Origin: an uncultured Lachnospiraceae bacterium
Lineage (GTDB): Bacteria; Bacillota; Clostridia; Lachnospirales; Lachnospiraceae
Reading direction: 5' to 3'
Assembly (NCBI GenBank): GCA_904395885.1
Contig: CAJFOF010000033.1
Span: 1-45,662, forward strand
Length of the DNA stretch: 45,662 nucleotides
Shown here: piece after piece, positions 20,032 through 29,127 of the stretch
Numbering within the stretch: position 1 is the first letter of the stretch
Layout: every line of letters starts with the position of its first letter
Notes under the pieces: model-generated
Database searches by the model: none
Told to the model about the DNA's origin: nothing
Seen by the model: the letters and a program-made list of their open reading frames with translations, nothing else
Position numbers and translations under genes: made by a program

Positions 20032-20565
20032 ATGGAAAATAGCGCTGTTCAGAATAACTTATTCAGTCAATTAGGGATAGATATCAGTTATATTCTCATT
20101 GGATTAGCTGCGTTGACCCTGATACTGTTAATGATAGTGATCGTTTGCATTGTAAAAATTAATAAATTATACCGCAGATACGATTATTTCATGAGAGGGA
20201 GAGACGCAGAATCCCTGGAAGGATTTATCGTTAAGATGGCAGAAGATATTCGCAAACTTCAGAGCGAGGATAAGAGTTACAAGGATACGATCCGTACGAT
20301 TAACAGGAATCTCAGAGCATCCTACCAAAAATTCGGGCTGGTACGTTACAATGCATTCAAAGGAATGGGTGGAAATTTAAGTTTCGCGATGGCAATGTTA
20401 GACTATACGAACAGCGGCTTCGTCCTGAATTCGGTACACAGCAGGGAAGGATGTTATCTGTATTTAAAAAGAGTGGATATGGGCCAGACCGATGTTCTTC
20501 TTGGAAATGAAGAAAAAGAAGCTCTCGAACAGGCTTTGGGATATATAGAGCCAAAAGACAATTAG
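20032..20565 (+). CDS. DUF4446-like single-pass membrane protein
   Basis: A 177-residue protein with one transmembrane helix near residues 20-42 (ILIGLAALTLILLMIVIVCIV), a short coiled-coil-like region, and a globular domain. The segment FGLVRYNAFKGMGGNLSFAMAMLDYTNSGFVLNSVHSREG fits what I recall of DUF4446, a family often encoded just after parB in Firmicutes. The function is unknown. It follows parB by 41 bases with a GGGAGTG ribosome site, so it is probably part of the soj-parB transcript. Confidence 0.8.
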   Translation: MENSAVQNNLFSQLGIDISYILIGLAALTLILLMIVIVCIVKINKLYRRYDYFMRGRDAESLEGFIVKMAEDIRKLQSEDKSYKDTIRTINRNLRASYQKFGLVRYNAFKGMGGNLSFAMAMLDYTNSGFVLNSVHSREGCYLYLKRVDMGQTDVLLGNEEKEALEQALGYIEPKDN

Positions 20566-20585
20566 AAACTCAAAAGAAGAAATGA

Positions 20586-20614
20586 TTGACAAGTTTAGTA
20601 TATGCTGTTATACT
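20586..20614 (+). promoter_or_regulatory. Promoter of gdhA
   Basis: A perfect -35 TTGACA (20586-20591), a 17-base spacer and -10 TATACT (20609-20614) with an extended TGT just before it. Transcription should begin near 20621, upstream of a terminator hairpin. Confidence 0.85.
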
Positions 20615-20645
20615 ATAAACCAATAGTGTAAAAGAAGGCGATGGG

Positions 20646-22035
<1,390 letters not shown>

Positions 22036-22091
22036 TAAGAAAAAATGTTATATAATAAAGACCGGTTAAAGAAAGTTTAACGCGGAATCAG

Positions 22092-22124
22092 AATAAGGCG
22101 AAGTCGATTCTTCGCCTTATTTTC
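22092..22124 (+). terminator. Terminator of gdhA
   Basis: An 11-pair stem AATAAGGCGAA (22092-22102) with TTCGCCTTATT (22111-22121) and a short T tail. The A+T ends could also let it work on the other strand. Confidence 0.8.
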
Positions 22125-22197
22125 TTAAGATGGCAGACTTGATGTCTATATGAAGAGTCATTAAACCGTAATGAGTGACAATGGAGGTGATGAAGAA

Positions 22198-23073
22198 GTG
22201 CATAAATTTTTGCGGTCAGCGGGATTTTCAGAATTTCAAACGAAGCAGGAAATTCAGGAGCTGTTAAATCGGTTGATAAAAGAGTCAGGAGAGACATTAC
22301 AGTTTCAGATAAACTCAGAAAAACTATGTCAGGTTAAGATCGAAGCAGCGCCTGAACTGGGAATCTGTATTGTAGGTGAAAAAAAAGAAAATGAAGAACT
22401 AGATGTGGAGTATTACTTCCCCTATCTGACCGGAGAAGAAATCACCTCCACGGCTGAATGTTCTATCCAGAGGCATACGGAAAGGGAAACTTATGCGGGC
22501 CTCTTAGATGAATATCGGGTGGGAATCTCATTGATATTTTATATATGTAATTCGATTGAGTACCGCATCCGACGTCAGAAGCGCGAAAGTTATCAGGTGA
22601 AGGCAGCGCATCTGAGCGGCTTTAGTGTGAAAGGAAAGATTCTTCTTCCTATTCAGAAAACGGCTGTTCAGATTGAGCAATCCAAAATCGCATCCAGAAC
22701 GCGGAGCAGTTTACTGGAAGCGGCAAAAAATGGGGACGCGGATGCCATTGATACATTAACGATAGAAGATATAGATCTGTATTCTCAAGTAACCAGAAGA
22801 GCACAAAAAGAAGATTTATACTCTATAATTGATTCTTGCTTTATGCCCTGTGGAATTGAGTGTGATCAATACTCTGTGATTGGAGAAATTAAACATATTG
22901 AGTATAAAGAAAATCGCTTTACCGGAGAAAAGGTGTACGATCTGACCCTGGAAAGCTGTGATCTGATTTTCCATGTGGGAATCAATGAAAAAGATCTGAC
23001 AGGAGAGCCTAAAATAGGGCGAAGATTTAAAGGACAGATTTGGATGCAGGGAATTGTGGATTTCAAAGAATAG
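22198..23073 (+). CDS. DUF3881-like protein of unknown function
   Basis: A 291-residue soluble protein that I cannot assign a function. The N terminus MHKFLRSAGFSEF and the overall plan resemble DUF3881, a family I recall mainly from Clostridia; this is memory of a family, not a search. The protein is mixed charged with no signal or membrane segment. A Glu/Lys-rich middle section (KIASRTRSSLLEAAKNGDADAIDTL) is probably helical, and the C-terminal third has alternating hydrophobic strands. I choose the GTG at 22198 because GGAGGTGAT, an almost ideal Shine-Dalgarno, ends seven bases upstream; an ATG at 22171 would lie before that site. tRNA-Arg follows. Confidence 0.75.
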   Translation: MHKFLRSAGFSEFQTKQEIQELLNRLIKESGETLQFQINSEKLCQVKIEAAPELGICIVGEKKENEELDVEYYFPYLTGEEITSTAECSIQRHTERETYAGLLDEYRVGISLIFYICNSIEYRIRRQKRESYQVKAAHLSGFSVKGKILLPIQKTAVQIEQSKIASRTRSSLLEAAKNGDADAIDTLTIEDIDLYSQVTRRAQKEDLYSIIDSCFMPCGIECDQYSVIGEIKHIEYKENRFTGEKVYDLTLESCDLIFHVGINEKDLTGEPKIGRRFKGQIWMQGIVDFKE

Positions 23074-23091
23074 AAATAGAGGATTTTTCAC

Positions 23092-23120
23092 TTGATTTTT
23101 TCATGAAAATAAGGTATTAT
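23092..23120 (+). promoter_or_regulatory. Promoter of tRNA-Arg
   Basis: TTGATT (23092-23097), a 17-base spacer and TATTAT (23115-23120), about 37 bases before the tRNA. Confidence 0.65.
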
Positions 23121-23156
23121 ATAACGTGGACTTAGTTCAAAAATAATTTCCTAAAT

Positions 23157-23233
23157 GTCTACGTAGCTCAGTTGGATAGAGCACACGCCTCCTAAGCGTG
23201 GGGTCGGAGGTTCAAATCCTCTCGTGGACGCCA
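23157..23233 (+). tRNA. tRNA-Arg (anticodon CCU), CCA encoded
   Basis: Acceptor strands GTCTACG (23157-23163) and CGTGGAC (23223-23229) pair with one G-U. The D arm has AGCTCAGTTGGATAGAGC, the anticodon loop CTCCTAA gives CCU for AGG codons, and the T arm has GGTTCAAATCC. The discriminator is G and CCA is encoded at 23231-23233. Confidence 0.97.
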
Positions 23234-23242
23234 GTAAACAAT

Positions 23243-23278
23243 GCTGCAAGCCCGTTTCGGGATTGCAGCTTTTTTTTC
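23243..23278 (+). terminator. Terminator of tRNA-Arg
   Basis: GCTGCAA (23243-23249) pairs with TTGCAGC (23263-23269), with inner CCCG/CGGG and a TTT loop, followed by eight T residues. Confidence 0.92.
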
Positions 23279-23286
23279 TTTTCCAT

Positions 23287-24102
23287 CTATATATTGTAAT
23301 CAGAGAAACTGGTTTTTCTGAATATATCAATCGCATGGCTGGTAATGCCCAATAGATCCTGGCGCTCACAAGTGGAAAAATGATATTTCAAATATAGCTG
23401 TAATGTGTTGTCATCCATTTTGTCGATTGCTTCACGCATAAATAAGGCGCATCCATCTGCTGCAACATAGTGCAGCCGGGCTGTGGAGAATACAGACATC
23501 AGATCGTCAATATCCTCTTTACGAACAAGTTCAAATAAGTCTTTTGGCGCAGATTTTGCGGAAAATGTCTCAGAATCAATCAGACCATTTTTGATATATT
23601 CGGAAACATTGATATTGTTGCGGTGGAACCCTTCATCAATCAGGCAGCCATCTGATATCACATACGCGGCGAAAATGACGCCGCCTTGTTTTGTAACACG
23701 GATTGCCTCGCTTAATGCCTGTCTCTTGTCAGTTTTATTATAGAGGTGATATAAAGGGCCTAGCAATAATGTAATATCATATTGATTATCAGGAAAAGCA
23801 GATAAATCTAAAGAATTTCCCTGAGTAATGGTTATTTTTTCTGTTGGAAGAGTATTTTTGCGGAAAATCTCTATATTATGTTCGACTAATTCTACTGCAT
23901 CAACATCATATCCCCGACGCGCCAGCGAATGAGAATATCGTCCAGTGCCAGCGCCGATCTCCAGCACACGGGAGCCTGGCCTTATATATTTTTCCACATA
24001 GTGCATGGTAGTAAGAAATTCAATAGTTCCATGTTTTGATACCAGACGGCTATCTTCGTCGTAGCTGTTATAAAAATCAATGATATACCTATCAGATTCC
24101 AT
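23287..24102 (-). CDS. Class I SAM-dependent methyltransferase
   Basis: A 271-residue methyltransferase of the UbiE/COG2226-like type, substrate unknown. SAM-binding motif I is VLEIGAGTGRYSHSLARRGYDVDAVEL (starting at residue 47). Further motifs are NSLDLSAFPDNQYDITLLLGPLYHL and the post-motif IRVTKQGGVIFAAYV. An AGAGG ribosome site precedes the ATG. It follows a TetR regulator gene by 21 bases on the same strand and is probably its regulatory target. The pair sits just downstream of tRNA-Arg in the opposite orientation, a common place for acquired genes; no integrase or repeats are seen. Confidence 0.85.
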   Translation of the reverse strand: MESDRYIIDFYNSYDEDSRLVSKHGTIEFLTTMHYVEKYIRPGSRVLEIGAGTGRYSHSLARRGYDVDAVELVEHNIEIFRKNTLPTEKITITQGNSLDLSAFPDNQYDITLLLGPLYHLYNKTDKRQALSEAIRVTKQGGVIFAAYVISDGCLIDEGFHRNNINVSEYIKNGLIDSETFSAKSAPKDLFELVRKEDIDDLMSVFSTARLHYVAADGCALFMREAIDKMDDNTLQLYLKYHFSTCERQDLLGITSHAIDIFRKTSFSDYNI

Positions 24103-24123
24103 ATTTTTACCTCTCTATTTTTA

Positions 24124-24717
24124 TTATCGTGAATGAGTAAAATCCCAATCCGGTTTTTTTTGCCTTATGAGAGCCCCAAGCATATTTGCGATCAATGTTT
24201 CGGTATCAGCTCTGCTCAGGGAGATTTTTTGTGTAGCCGTTAAAACCGCTATTCCGTGAGAGTAGAGGAACAAATCTAAAAAAATTATTTTTGAGTGTTC
24301 CAGATCTACTCCAATCATTTCCGAAAAAGCTTTTGCCTTCTTTTCATTTCCACTCTCCTTATAAAAATCTTTTATCTCCACCATGTCCAAGTCCATATCA
24401 TTTATAAATAGTAGTTTGAATAAATTAGTTTCTTCTTTAGCAAATTCAATGTAAGAGATCGGCAGAGTCAAATAGGGGTTCCTATTGATAGAATTGCTGT
24501 AATTAGCAACGTATTGGTTATAAAACTCAAATGCAAATACAAGAAATTCATTTTTTAGTTCATCCATATTTCTATAACAAGTGAAAATAGGGCGTGTAGA
24601 GCATTTCAATTTGCTGGCAATACTTCGAGCGTTTACAGTTTCAAATCCGGTTTCTCTTGTAATGTCCAAGACGGTATTCAAAATCATCTCTTTTGTTATT
24701 TTGGCTTTTGGCGGCAT
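24124..24717 (-). CDS. TetR/AcrR-family transcriptional regulator
   Basis: A 197-residue repressor. The N-terminal DNA-binding domain shows the TetR pattern ITKEMILNTVLDITRETGF followed by the helix-turn-helix (RSIASKLKCSTRPIFTCYRN, about residues 27-46). The C-terminal ligand and dimerisation domain is helical with no recognisable ligand signature. The gene is the first of a two-gene minus-strand unit with a methyltransferase. A large inverted repeat lies in its own promoter, so autorepression is likely. The inducing molecule is unknown. Confidence 0.9.
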   Translation of the reverse strand: MPPKAKITKEMILNTVLDITRETGFETVNARSIASKLKCSTRPIFTCYRNMDELKNEFLVFAFEFYNQYVANYSNSINRNPYLTLPISYIEFAKEETNLFKLLFINDMDLDMVEIKDFYKESGNEKKAKAFSEMIGVDLEHSKIIFLDLFLYSHGIAVLTATQKISLSRADTETLIANMLGALIRQKKPDWDFTHSR

Positions 24718-24741
24718 AGCGTACCTCTCTCTTTAATAAAA

Positions 24742-24786
24742 CATTTGTTATACAACTATTGTTACATAACAGATGCGTTCTGTCAA
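24742..24786 (-). promoter_or_regulatory. tetR promoter with overlapping operator palindrome
   Basis: On the minus strand a perfect TTGACA (24781-24786) starts the promoter, with AACAAT as likely -10 after 17 bases. An inverted repeat CATTTGTTAT (24743-24752, approximate) with ATAACAGATG (24766-24775) matches at nine of ten positions and covers the spacer and -10. This fits an autoregulated TetR operator. Confidence 0.65.
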
Positions 24787-24800
24787 GAGAAAAGGAAAGT

Positions 24801-24808
24801 GTTATAGT
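24801..24808 (+). promoter_or_regulatory. Candidate plus-strand promoter toward the arginase-fold gene
   Basis: TGTTATAGT contains TATAGT (24803-24808) with an extended TG. A weak CTGTCA lies 17 bases upstream and overlaps the tetR -35 on the other strand. A second TATAAT at 24838-24843 has a poor -35. Either could serve the downstream gene. Confidence 0.4.
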
Positions 24809-24916
24809 GAAGGGTTCCATTATATCCGAAGATTTATTATAATAGACTGTATGAGATGAAGATATGTTGGAAATTTTAGTGAACAACTGTATGATTGAGG
24901 AGGAAATTCAAGAGCT

Positions 24917-25669
24917 TTGCAGAGAGAACAAAATTTATTGCTGGATTTTTCACACATATATCCGCAAGGCATAGAGGATCAGATCAAGGGGATAAAACGG
25001 ATTGAGTTAAGTGATATCAGAGGGACAGATATGTACTGCACCGGAGAAGCAGCGAATGAGATCAGAGAAAGGCTGAAAGATTACGGCCCTCAGGGAATTC
25101 ACTTCCTGGACAGTGGCAATTACCATTACGTTACTCTGTTTTTCACAGAAAAGATCCGTATTCCTTTTTCGCTGGTTCTTTTCGATCACCACACAGATAT
25201 GCAGGAGCCCCTTTTTCCACAATTACTTAGTTGTGGAAGTTGGGCTGGTGAGATCCTTCGGAAGAATACCTATCTTGAGCAGTTGATCCTGATCGGGCCG
25301 GAACAGAACGGTTTAGAGGGAATAGAACAGGCTGTCAGGGAAAAAATAGTCTGGTTGAAAGATAAGGATCAGGATAAAACAGATACGGAGATCAAAAAAA
25401 TTAAAATGTCCCTGCCGATTTACATATCGATTGATAAAGATGTTCTCAGTTCCTATTATGCCAGAACTAATTGGAATCAGGGAAATATGTCAGTTAAGAT
25501 TTTAGAGAAAATTCTTCTGGAAGTATTCAGACATCAGAAAGTGATTGGCGTAGATATCTGCGGGGAATGCAGCTTGCTGGAACCTCTGCAACAGTTGTTA
25601 GAGGATGAGAAGATAAACTTAAATACAGACCGCTCTTTATATCAGTTTCTCACCAGGCTTCTGGGATGA
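24917..25669 (+). CDS. Arginase-fold (ureohydrolase superfamily) protein
   Basis: A 250-residue protein with the metal-ligand pattern of the arginase/agmatinase/formiminoglutamase superfamily, enzymes that use two Mn ions to hydrolyse guanidino-type groups. Motif 1 is seen as GNYH (67-70), motif 2 as DHHTDM (90-95), and motif 3 as SIDKDVLS (171-178). It is about 50 residues shorter than classical arginases and its substrate-binding loops differ, so the substrate is unknown. The start is TTG; AGGAGGAAA lies about 13 bases upstream, somewhat far, so the start is uncertain. Its neighbours give no pathway. Confidence 0.78.
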   Translation: MQREQNLLLDFSHIYPQGIEDQIKGIKRIELSDIRGTDMYCTGEAANEIRERLKDYGPQGIHFLDSGNYHYVTLFFTEKIRIPFSLVLFDHHTDMQEPLFPQLLSCGSWAGEILRKNTYLEQLILIGPEQNGLEGIEQAVREKIVWLKDKDQDKTDTEIKKIKMSLPIYISIDKDVLSSYYARTNWNQGNMSVKILEKILLEVFRHQKVIGVDICGECSLLEPLQQLLEDEKINLNTDRSLYQFLTRLLG

Positions 25670-25724
25670 AAACAAGGTGGAATCCAGTAACGCAGAAGTA
25701 AGTATATTACCATAAAGTCAGTAC

Positions 25725-25779
25725 TTGAAGTTTTTTCCAGGTTGATTATAATGTAAGAAAAGCAGCCATTTCCGGCTGC
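25725..25779 (+). promoter_or_regulatory. Promoter and 5' stem-loop of the flavin-reductase-like gene
   Basis: TTGAAG (25725-25730), a 16-base spacer and TATAAT (25747-25752). The transcript would begin near 25759 with GCAGCC (25762-25767) pairing GGCTGC (25774-25779), a hairpin at the extreme 5' end that could stabilise the mRNA. It lacks a T run directly after it, so it is a weak terminator candidate for the preceding gene. Confidence 0.55.
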
Positions 25780-25812
25780 CGGACAGTTTTATATATGAGG
25801 AGGTAGCATAAA

Positions 25813-26385
25813 ATGTTAAAAGACCTTGGCGTAAAGCCGTATCTGTTTCCAATGCCTGTTCTGATGATAACAACCTACGGAGATGACGATAAAGTAGATG
25901 TAATGAACATGGCCTGGGGAGGTATCTGTGCCCAGAATATGGTGGCGCTGAATATTGATGAGGATCATAAGACAAGCGAGAATATTAAAAAAAGAGGAGC
26001 ATTTACCCTCAGCATTGCCGATGTTGACCATATAGAAGAGGCAGATTTTTTTGGAATCGCAACGGGAAATAAGATGGAAGACAAGTTTGAGAGAACCGGA
26101 CTTCATGCAGTCAAAAGTACCCGCGTTGACGCGCCGATTGTTCAGGAATTTCCAGTCACTTTGGAGTGTAAGGTGGTTGAATGTCAGAATACTGCCTATG
26201 GATTCCGCGTTTTAGGAGAAATTGTAAATGTTCTGGCGGATGAAAAAGTACTGAATGAGAAGGGAAATGTTGATCCTGAGAAACTGAACGCATTTGTATT
26301 TGACCAATTCCAGAGCGGCTACTACGCGATTGGGGAAAAGGTCGGCCAGGCATGGAAGAGCGGAGCTGGATTGATGAAAAAATAA
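25813..26385 (+). CDS. Flavin reductase-like / flavoredoxin family FMN protein
   Basis: A 190-residue protein of the flavin-reductase-like FMN-binding split-barrel family, which includes flavoredoxins of anaerobes and NAD(P)H:flavin oxidoreductases. Typical segments are YLFPMPVLMITTYG near the start, NMAWGGICAQNMVALNI, KRGAFTLSIA, and HAVKSTRVDAPIVQEFPVTLECKVVE. There is no rubredoxin extension. A strong GAGGAGG precedes the ATG. It appears monocistronic, with its own promoter and a strong terminator. The electron partner cannot be inferred. Confidence 0.85.
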   Translation: MLKDLGVKPYLFPMPVLMITTYGDDDKVDVMNMAWGGICAQNMVALNIDEDHKTSENIKKRGAFTLSIADVDHIEEADFFGIATGNKMEDKFERTGLHAVKSTRVDAPIVQEFPVTLECKVVECQNTAYGFRVLGEIVNVLADEKVLNEKGNVDPEKLNAFVFDQFQSGYYAIGEKVGQAWKSGAGLMKK

Positions 26386-26403
26386 AAAATTTGTCCTATA
26401 TGC

Positions 26404-26441
26404 AAGAGGGGCTGCACTGAGACTCAGTGCAGCCCTCTTTT
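26404..26441. terminator. Bidirectional terminator
   Basis: A long stem, AGAGGGGCTGCACTGA with TCAGTGCAGCCCTCT around a GAC loop, has an A run on the left and a T run on the right. It lies between the convergent flavin-reductase-like and hybrid-kinase genes and should stop transcription from both. Confidence 0.93.
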
Positions 26442-26448
26442 CAGTTGT

Positions 26449-28953
26449 TTATTTGAGACAATCCTCTAAAACCTGCTGAAGCTGTCTGAAATCAATAGGC
26501 TTTGAAATGTGGGCATTCATACCGGCTTCTGTGGTTTTGGCGATATCTTCTGCAAACACATTGGCAGTAACAGCAATGATAGGAACTGTCTGAGCATCTG
26601 TCCGTCGAAGGCTGCGGATAGCCTTGGCAGCACTGCAGCCGTCCATAACAGGCATCTGCATATCCATTAAAATGGCATCAATTTCTCCGTTCTCTTTTGA
26701 GGAGAATAATTCGACTGCTTCCTGCCCGTTCCAGGCCTGAAGGACATTGGCGCCAATCATAGAGAGACATTCGCTGGCCACTTCCATATTGATTTCGTTG
26801 TCCTCGGCCAAAAGAATTGTTTTTCCCTCCAGGGAGAAAGAGGACTGATTTTGAACAGCAACGTTTTTCGGGGGAATTTCTTCGTCTGCTATCTGTAGGG
26901 GGATCGTGACAGTAAAGGTACTTCCCTTTCCAAGAGTGCTGCGTACAGTAATTTCACCGCTCATCTGCTGCACGAGAGTTTTTACAATGGGCATCCCCAA
27001 ACCGGTTCCCGTAACTTTCTGGGAGGTAAAGGTTGCTTCTCTGGAAAATGGCTCAAAAAGGTGGGATTGAAATTCTTCTGTCATTCCGATTCCTGTGTCG
27101 CTGACGGAAATCTGATACTTGCTGTGGCCAGGTTGGTGATTCAGTTCCTGAAGAGATACATGGATAGAATCGCCGGGTTCGCTGTATTTCAAAGCATTGG
27201 ATATCAGATTATTTAAGATCTGATTAAGGCGCGTAAAATCGCATAAAACATTGGAATAGTTTACCTGGCAGTCTTCTGTCAGCAGTTTGTGTTCCTGCTC
27301 AGCCTGTTCCCGGAATGTATCTACATTATCCTGTACGCATTGAAGAATGTTCATTGGAGCATAATTTAAGGCGCCGCCTTTGCCGTGTTCCAGACGGGAT
27401 AGATCCAGGACATCATTTACCAGAGCAAGGAGCTGTTCTCCTGACTGCTGGATTTTTTTCATGTAGGTGTCGACCGTTTCTCGGGGTGCATCAGGTTTTT
27501 GAGCCAATTTTGACAGGCCGATAATAGCGTTCAGAGGAGTTCTCATATCGTGGGAGGCACTACTGAAAAAAATATTTTTTTGTTGAACTGTCTGTTTAGC
27601 GGCAGCCAAAGCACTTTCTAACAGTGCGTGCTGCTGGAGTTCCCGGCGTTTGGCCACGTCTATTTCCCGAAAAGCCAGGATAACTTCGTCCAGATGGAGA
27701 GCTTTATTGTACAAAATTTGGATATTTACCCACTTAAAAACTCCGTTAAAATTTCGTTGATAGTCCCCTCCGAAATCGTAGATTCCTTCGCTGATCAGTT
27801 TGCGAATATTCTGAGCGGAGAAATTTTCTTCTAATCGTTCATGGGTGGTCTCATTCACCACTACCTTTACAACATCCAAAAGATGTTGGTAGGAACCGGT
27901 ATTTCCTACTAATTCCCGGATATCCGGGGAAGTTTTTACTGTAAAATAGGTGTCGTCATTGTAATTAACACGGTAGATTGCGTAATAAGAGTCCCCCAGA
28001 ATCTGAATGGTTTCTGAGATTTGCCTCATTTTTTTGTCATTAAAGTAGCCGCGAATGAGAATGATTCCGGTGGTAACGGTTAAAATCAGACAGAAAAAGG
28101 TAATCAAAAGAATGGTATTATCCCAGCCGTCCTGCAGGATGATACTGATTGGTATAGTGATAACAGAAAGCCAGCCGTTGCTCATTTCCGAATAGTAGAC
28201 GCACTGACGGGTACCGTCAATCCCGGTGATAGTAGTACTGCTTTCGGTTAAATTTCCCTGGCGAATATAGGAAGCCAAACGTGCAAGATAAACATTATTT
28301 TTTTCCGAGTTAAGGCTGGAATCTCCAGAAGCGTACATCAGGTTATTATTGGCGTCAAATAGGTAATAAGAGCTTTTCAGGGGCAGGGATGCTTTGTTTT
28401 GATGAACATGGAACGAGTCAAGCATGATATCAAAAGCCAGAACATCACCTGTGCGGGAGAGGGCCTTGGACAGTGTGACCATACTTTCACCGGTAATGGC
28501 GTCCGGGTAGGCATTCGTATAAACAACGTCGCCTTCTGCCTCTACAGCTTTTCGATACCATTCTGCAGAAGCGTAATCGTAGTCTTTATCACCCTCCCAG
28601 GGAACAGCGGCAACAATTTTTCCGTTGATCACACCGTAGGGGTCAATGATGGAAGTATGTAAGAGCTGTTCGAGCTGGGAGGAATAGTCGGAAAGTCTGG
28701 TATGGAGCTGCTCGTCAGTTTCACCGTGATCAATGCCTTCCTGGAGGGAAGCTGCCCCAAGAGAGAGCAGCATGGAATAGATGTCAATTCGGTTCTCTTC
28801 CTCATCAGCATAACTTTGAGCCAGGTGTATGCCCATATCTTTTGCGTTGGAAAGGAGCTTTTCGCGAATCAGAAAAATGCTCCAGCCCAGGAGACAGATG
28901 AAGGCGAAAAACAGCAGGATTTTAAGATAAATAGCAGTATGTTTTTGATTCAT
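26449..28953 (-). CDS. Membrane hybrid sensor histidine kinase/response regulator
   Basis: An 834-residue hybrid kinase. Order of parts: TM helix (about 8-29); an extracellular sensor of about 250 residues (30-275), dCache-like in size with PWEGDKDYDYASAEWYRKA and a second strand-rich half; TM helix (about 280-302); a PAS-like region (about 320-435); a coiled coil; HisKA with H468 in SASHDMRTPLNAIIG; HATPase with NLISNALKYS, DTGIGM and GTGLGM; and a C-terminal receiver with phospho-acceptor D764 in ILMDMQMPVMDG. I choose the ATG at 28953 (MNQKHTAIY) because GGAAGG lies upstream; an earlier start at 29034 adds 27 unconserved residues. The signal sensed is unknown and no partner regulator is adjacent; output may be through phosphotransfer. 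Confidence 0.92.
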   Translation of the reverse strand: MNQKHTAIYLKILLFFAFICLLGWSIFLIREKLLSNAKDMGIHLAQSYADEEENRIDIYSMLLSLGAASLQEGIDHGETDEQLHTRLSDYSSQLEQLLHTSIIDPYGVINGKIVAAVPWEGDKDYDYASAEWYRKAVEAEGDVVYTNAYPDAITGESMVTLSKALSRTGDVLAFDIMLDSFHVHQNKASLPLKSSYYLFDANNNLMYASGDSSLNSEKNNVYLARLASYIRQGNLTESSTTITGIDGTRQCVYYSEMSNGWLSVITIPISIILQDGWDNTILLITFFCLILTVTTGIILIRGYFNDKKMRQISETIQILGDSYYAIYRVNYNDDTYFTVKTSPDIRELVGNTGSYQHLLDVVKVVVNETTHERLEENFSAQNIRKLISEGIYDFGGDYQRNFNGVFKWVNIQILYNKALHLDEVILAFREIDVAKRRELQQHALLESALAAAKQTVQQKNIFFSSASHDMRTPLNAIIGLSKLAQKPDAPRETVDTYMKKIQQSGEQLLALVNDVLDLSRLEHGKGGALNYAPMNILQCVQDNVDTFREQAEQEHKLLTEDCQVNYSNVLCDFTRLNQILNNLISNALKYSEPGDSIHVSLQELNHQPGHSKYQISVSDTGIGMTEEFQSHLFEPFSREATFTSQKVTGTGLGMPIVKTLVQQMSGEITVRSTLGKGSTFTVTIPLQIADEEIPPKNVAVQNQSSFSLEGKTILLAEDNEINMEVASECLSMIGANVLQAWNGQEAVELFSSKENGEIDAILMDMQMPVMDGCSAAKAIRSLRRTDAQTVPIIAVTANVFAEDIAKTTEAGMNAHISKPIDFRQLQQVLEDCLK

Positions 28954-29004
28954 AATGATCTTCCTTCCTGAGGAAAGATTGTCGTTTTCAATAAACGCAG
29001 TTTT

Positions 29005-29034
29005 ATTATAGCAAAATGAAGAAGATTCTTGCAA
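29005..29034 (-). promoter_or_regulatory. Promoter of the hybrid kinase gene
   Basis: On the minus strand TTGCAA (29029-29034), an 18-base spacer and a perfect TATAAT (29005-29010) preceded by an extended TGC, about 52 bases upstream of the chosen ATG. This also argues against the start at 29034. Confidence 0.72.
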
Positions 29035-29051
29035 TAATTAATAGGAAATCC

Positions 29052-29087
29052 TTGACTTATATACTGCTTGTCAATTACCATGGTAAT
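29052..29087 (+). promoter_or_regulatory. Candidate exonuclease promoter with 14-bp palindrome
   Basis: TTGACT (29052-29057) is a good -35; the best -10 is a weak TACCAT after 18 bases. The weak -10 lies inside ATTACCATGGTAAT (29074-29087), a perfect 14-bp palindrome that could be an operator. It sits between the divergent kinase and exonuclease genes. Confidence 0.45.
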
Positions 29088-29127
29088 GTGAATATGACAC
29101 GGAAAACAGTAAAAGGAACATGACATT

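Noticed and set aside
23151..23369. 72-residue minus-strand open frame
   Set aside because: It reads through the complement of tRNA-Arg (TRGFEPPTPRLGGVCSIQLSYVD is the classic false protein from a tRNA) and its terminator.
25762..25779. GCAGCC/GGCTGC hairpin as terminator of the arginase-fold gene
   Set aside because: It lies at the predicted 5' end of the flavin-reductase-like transcript and lacks an adjacent T run; kept as a leader hairpin.
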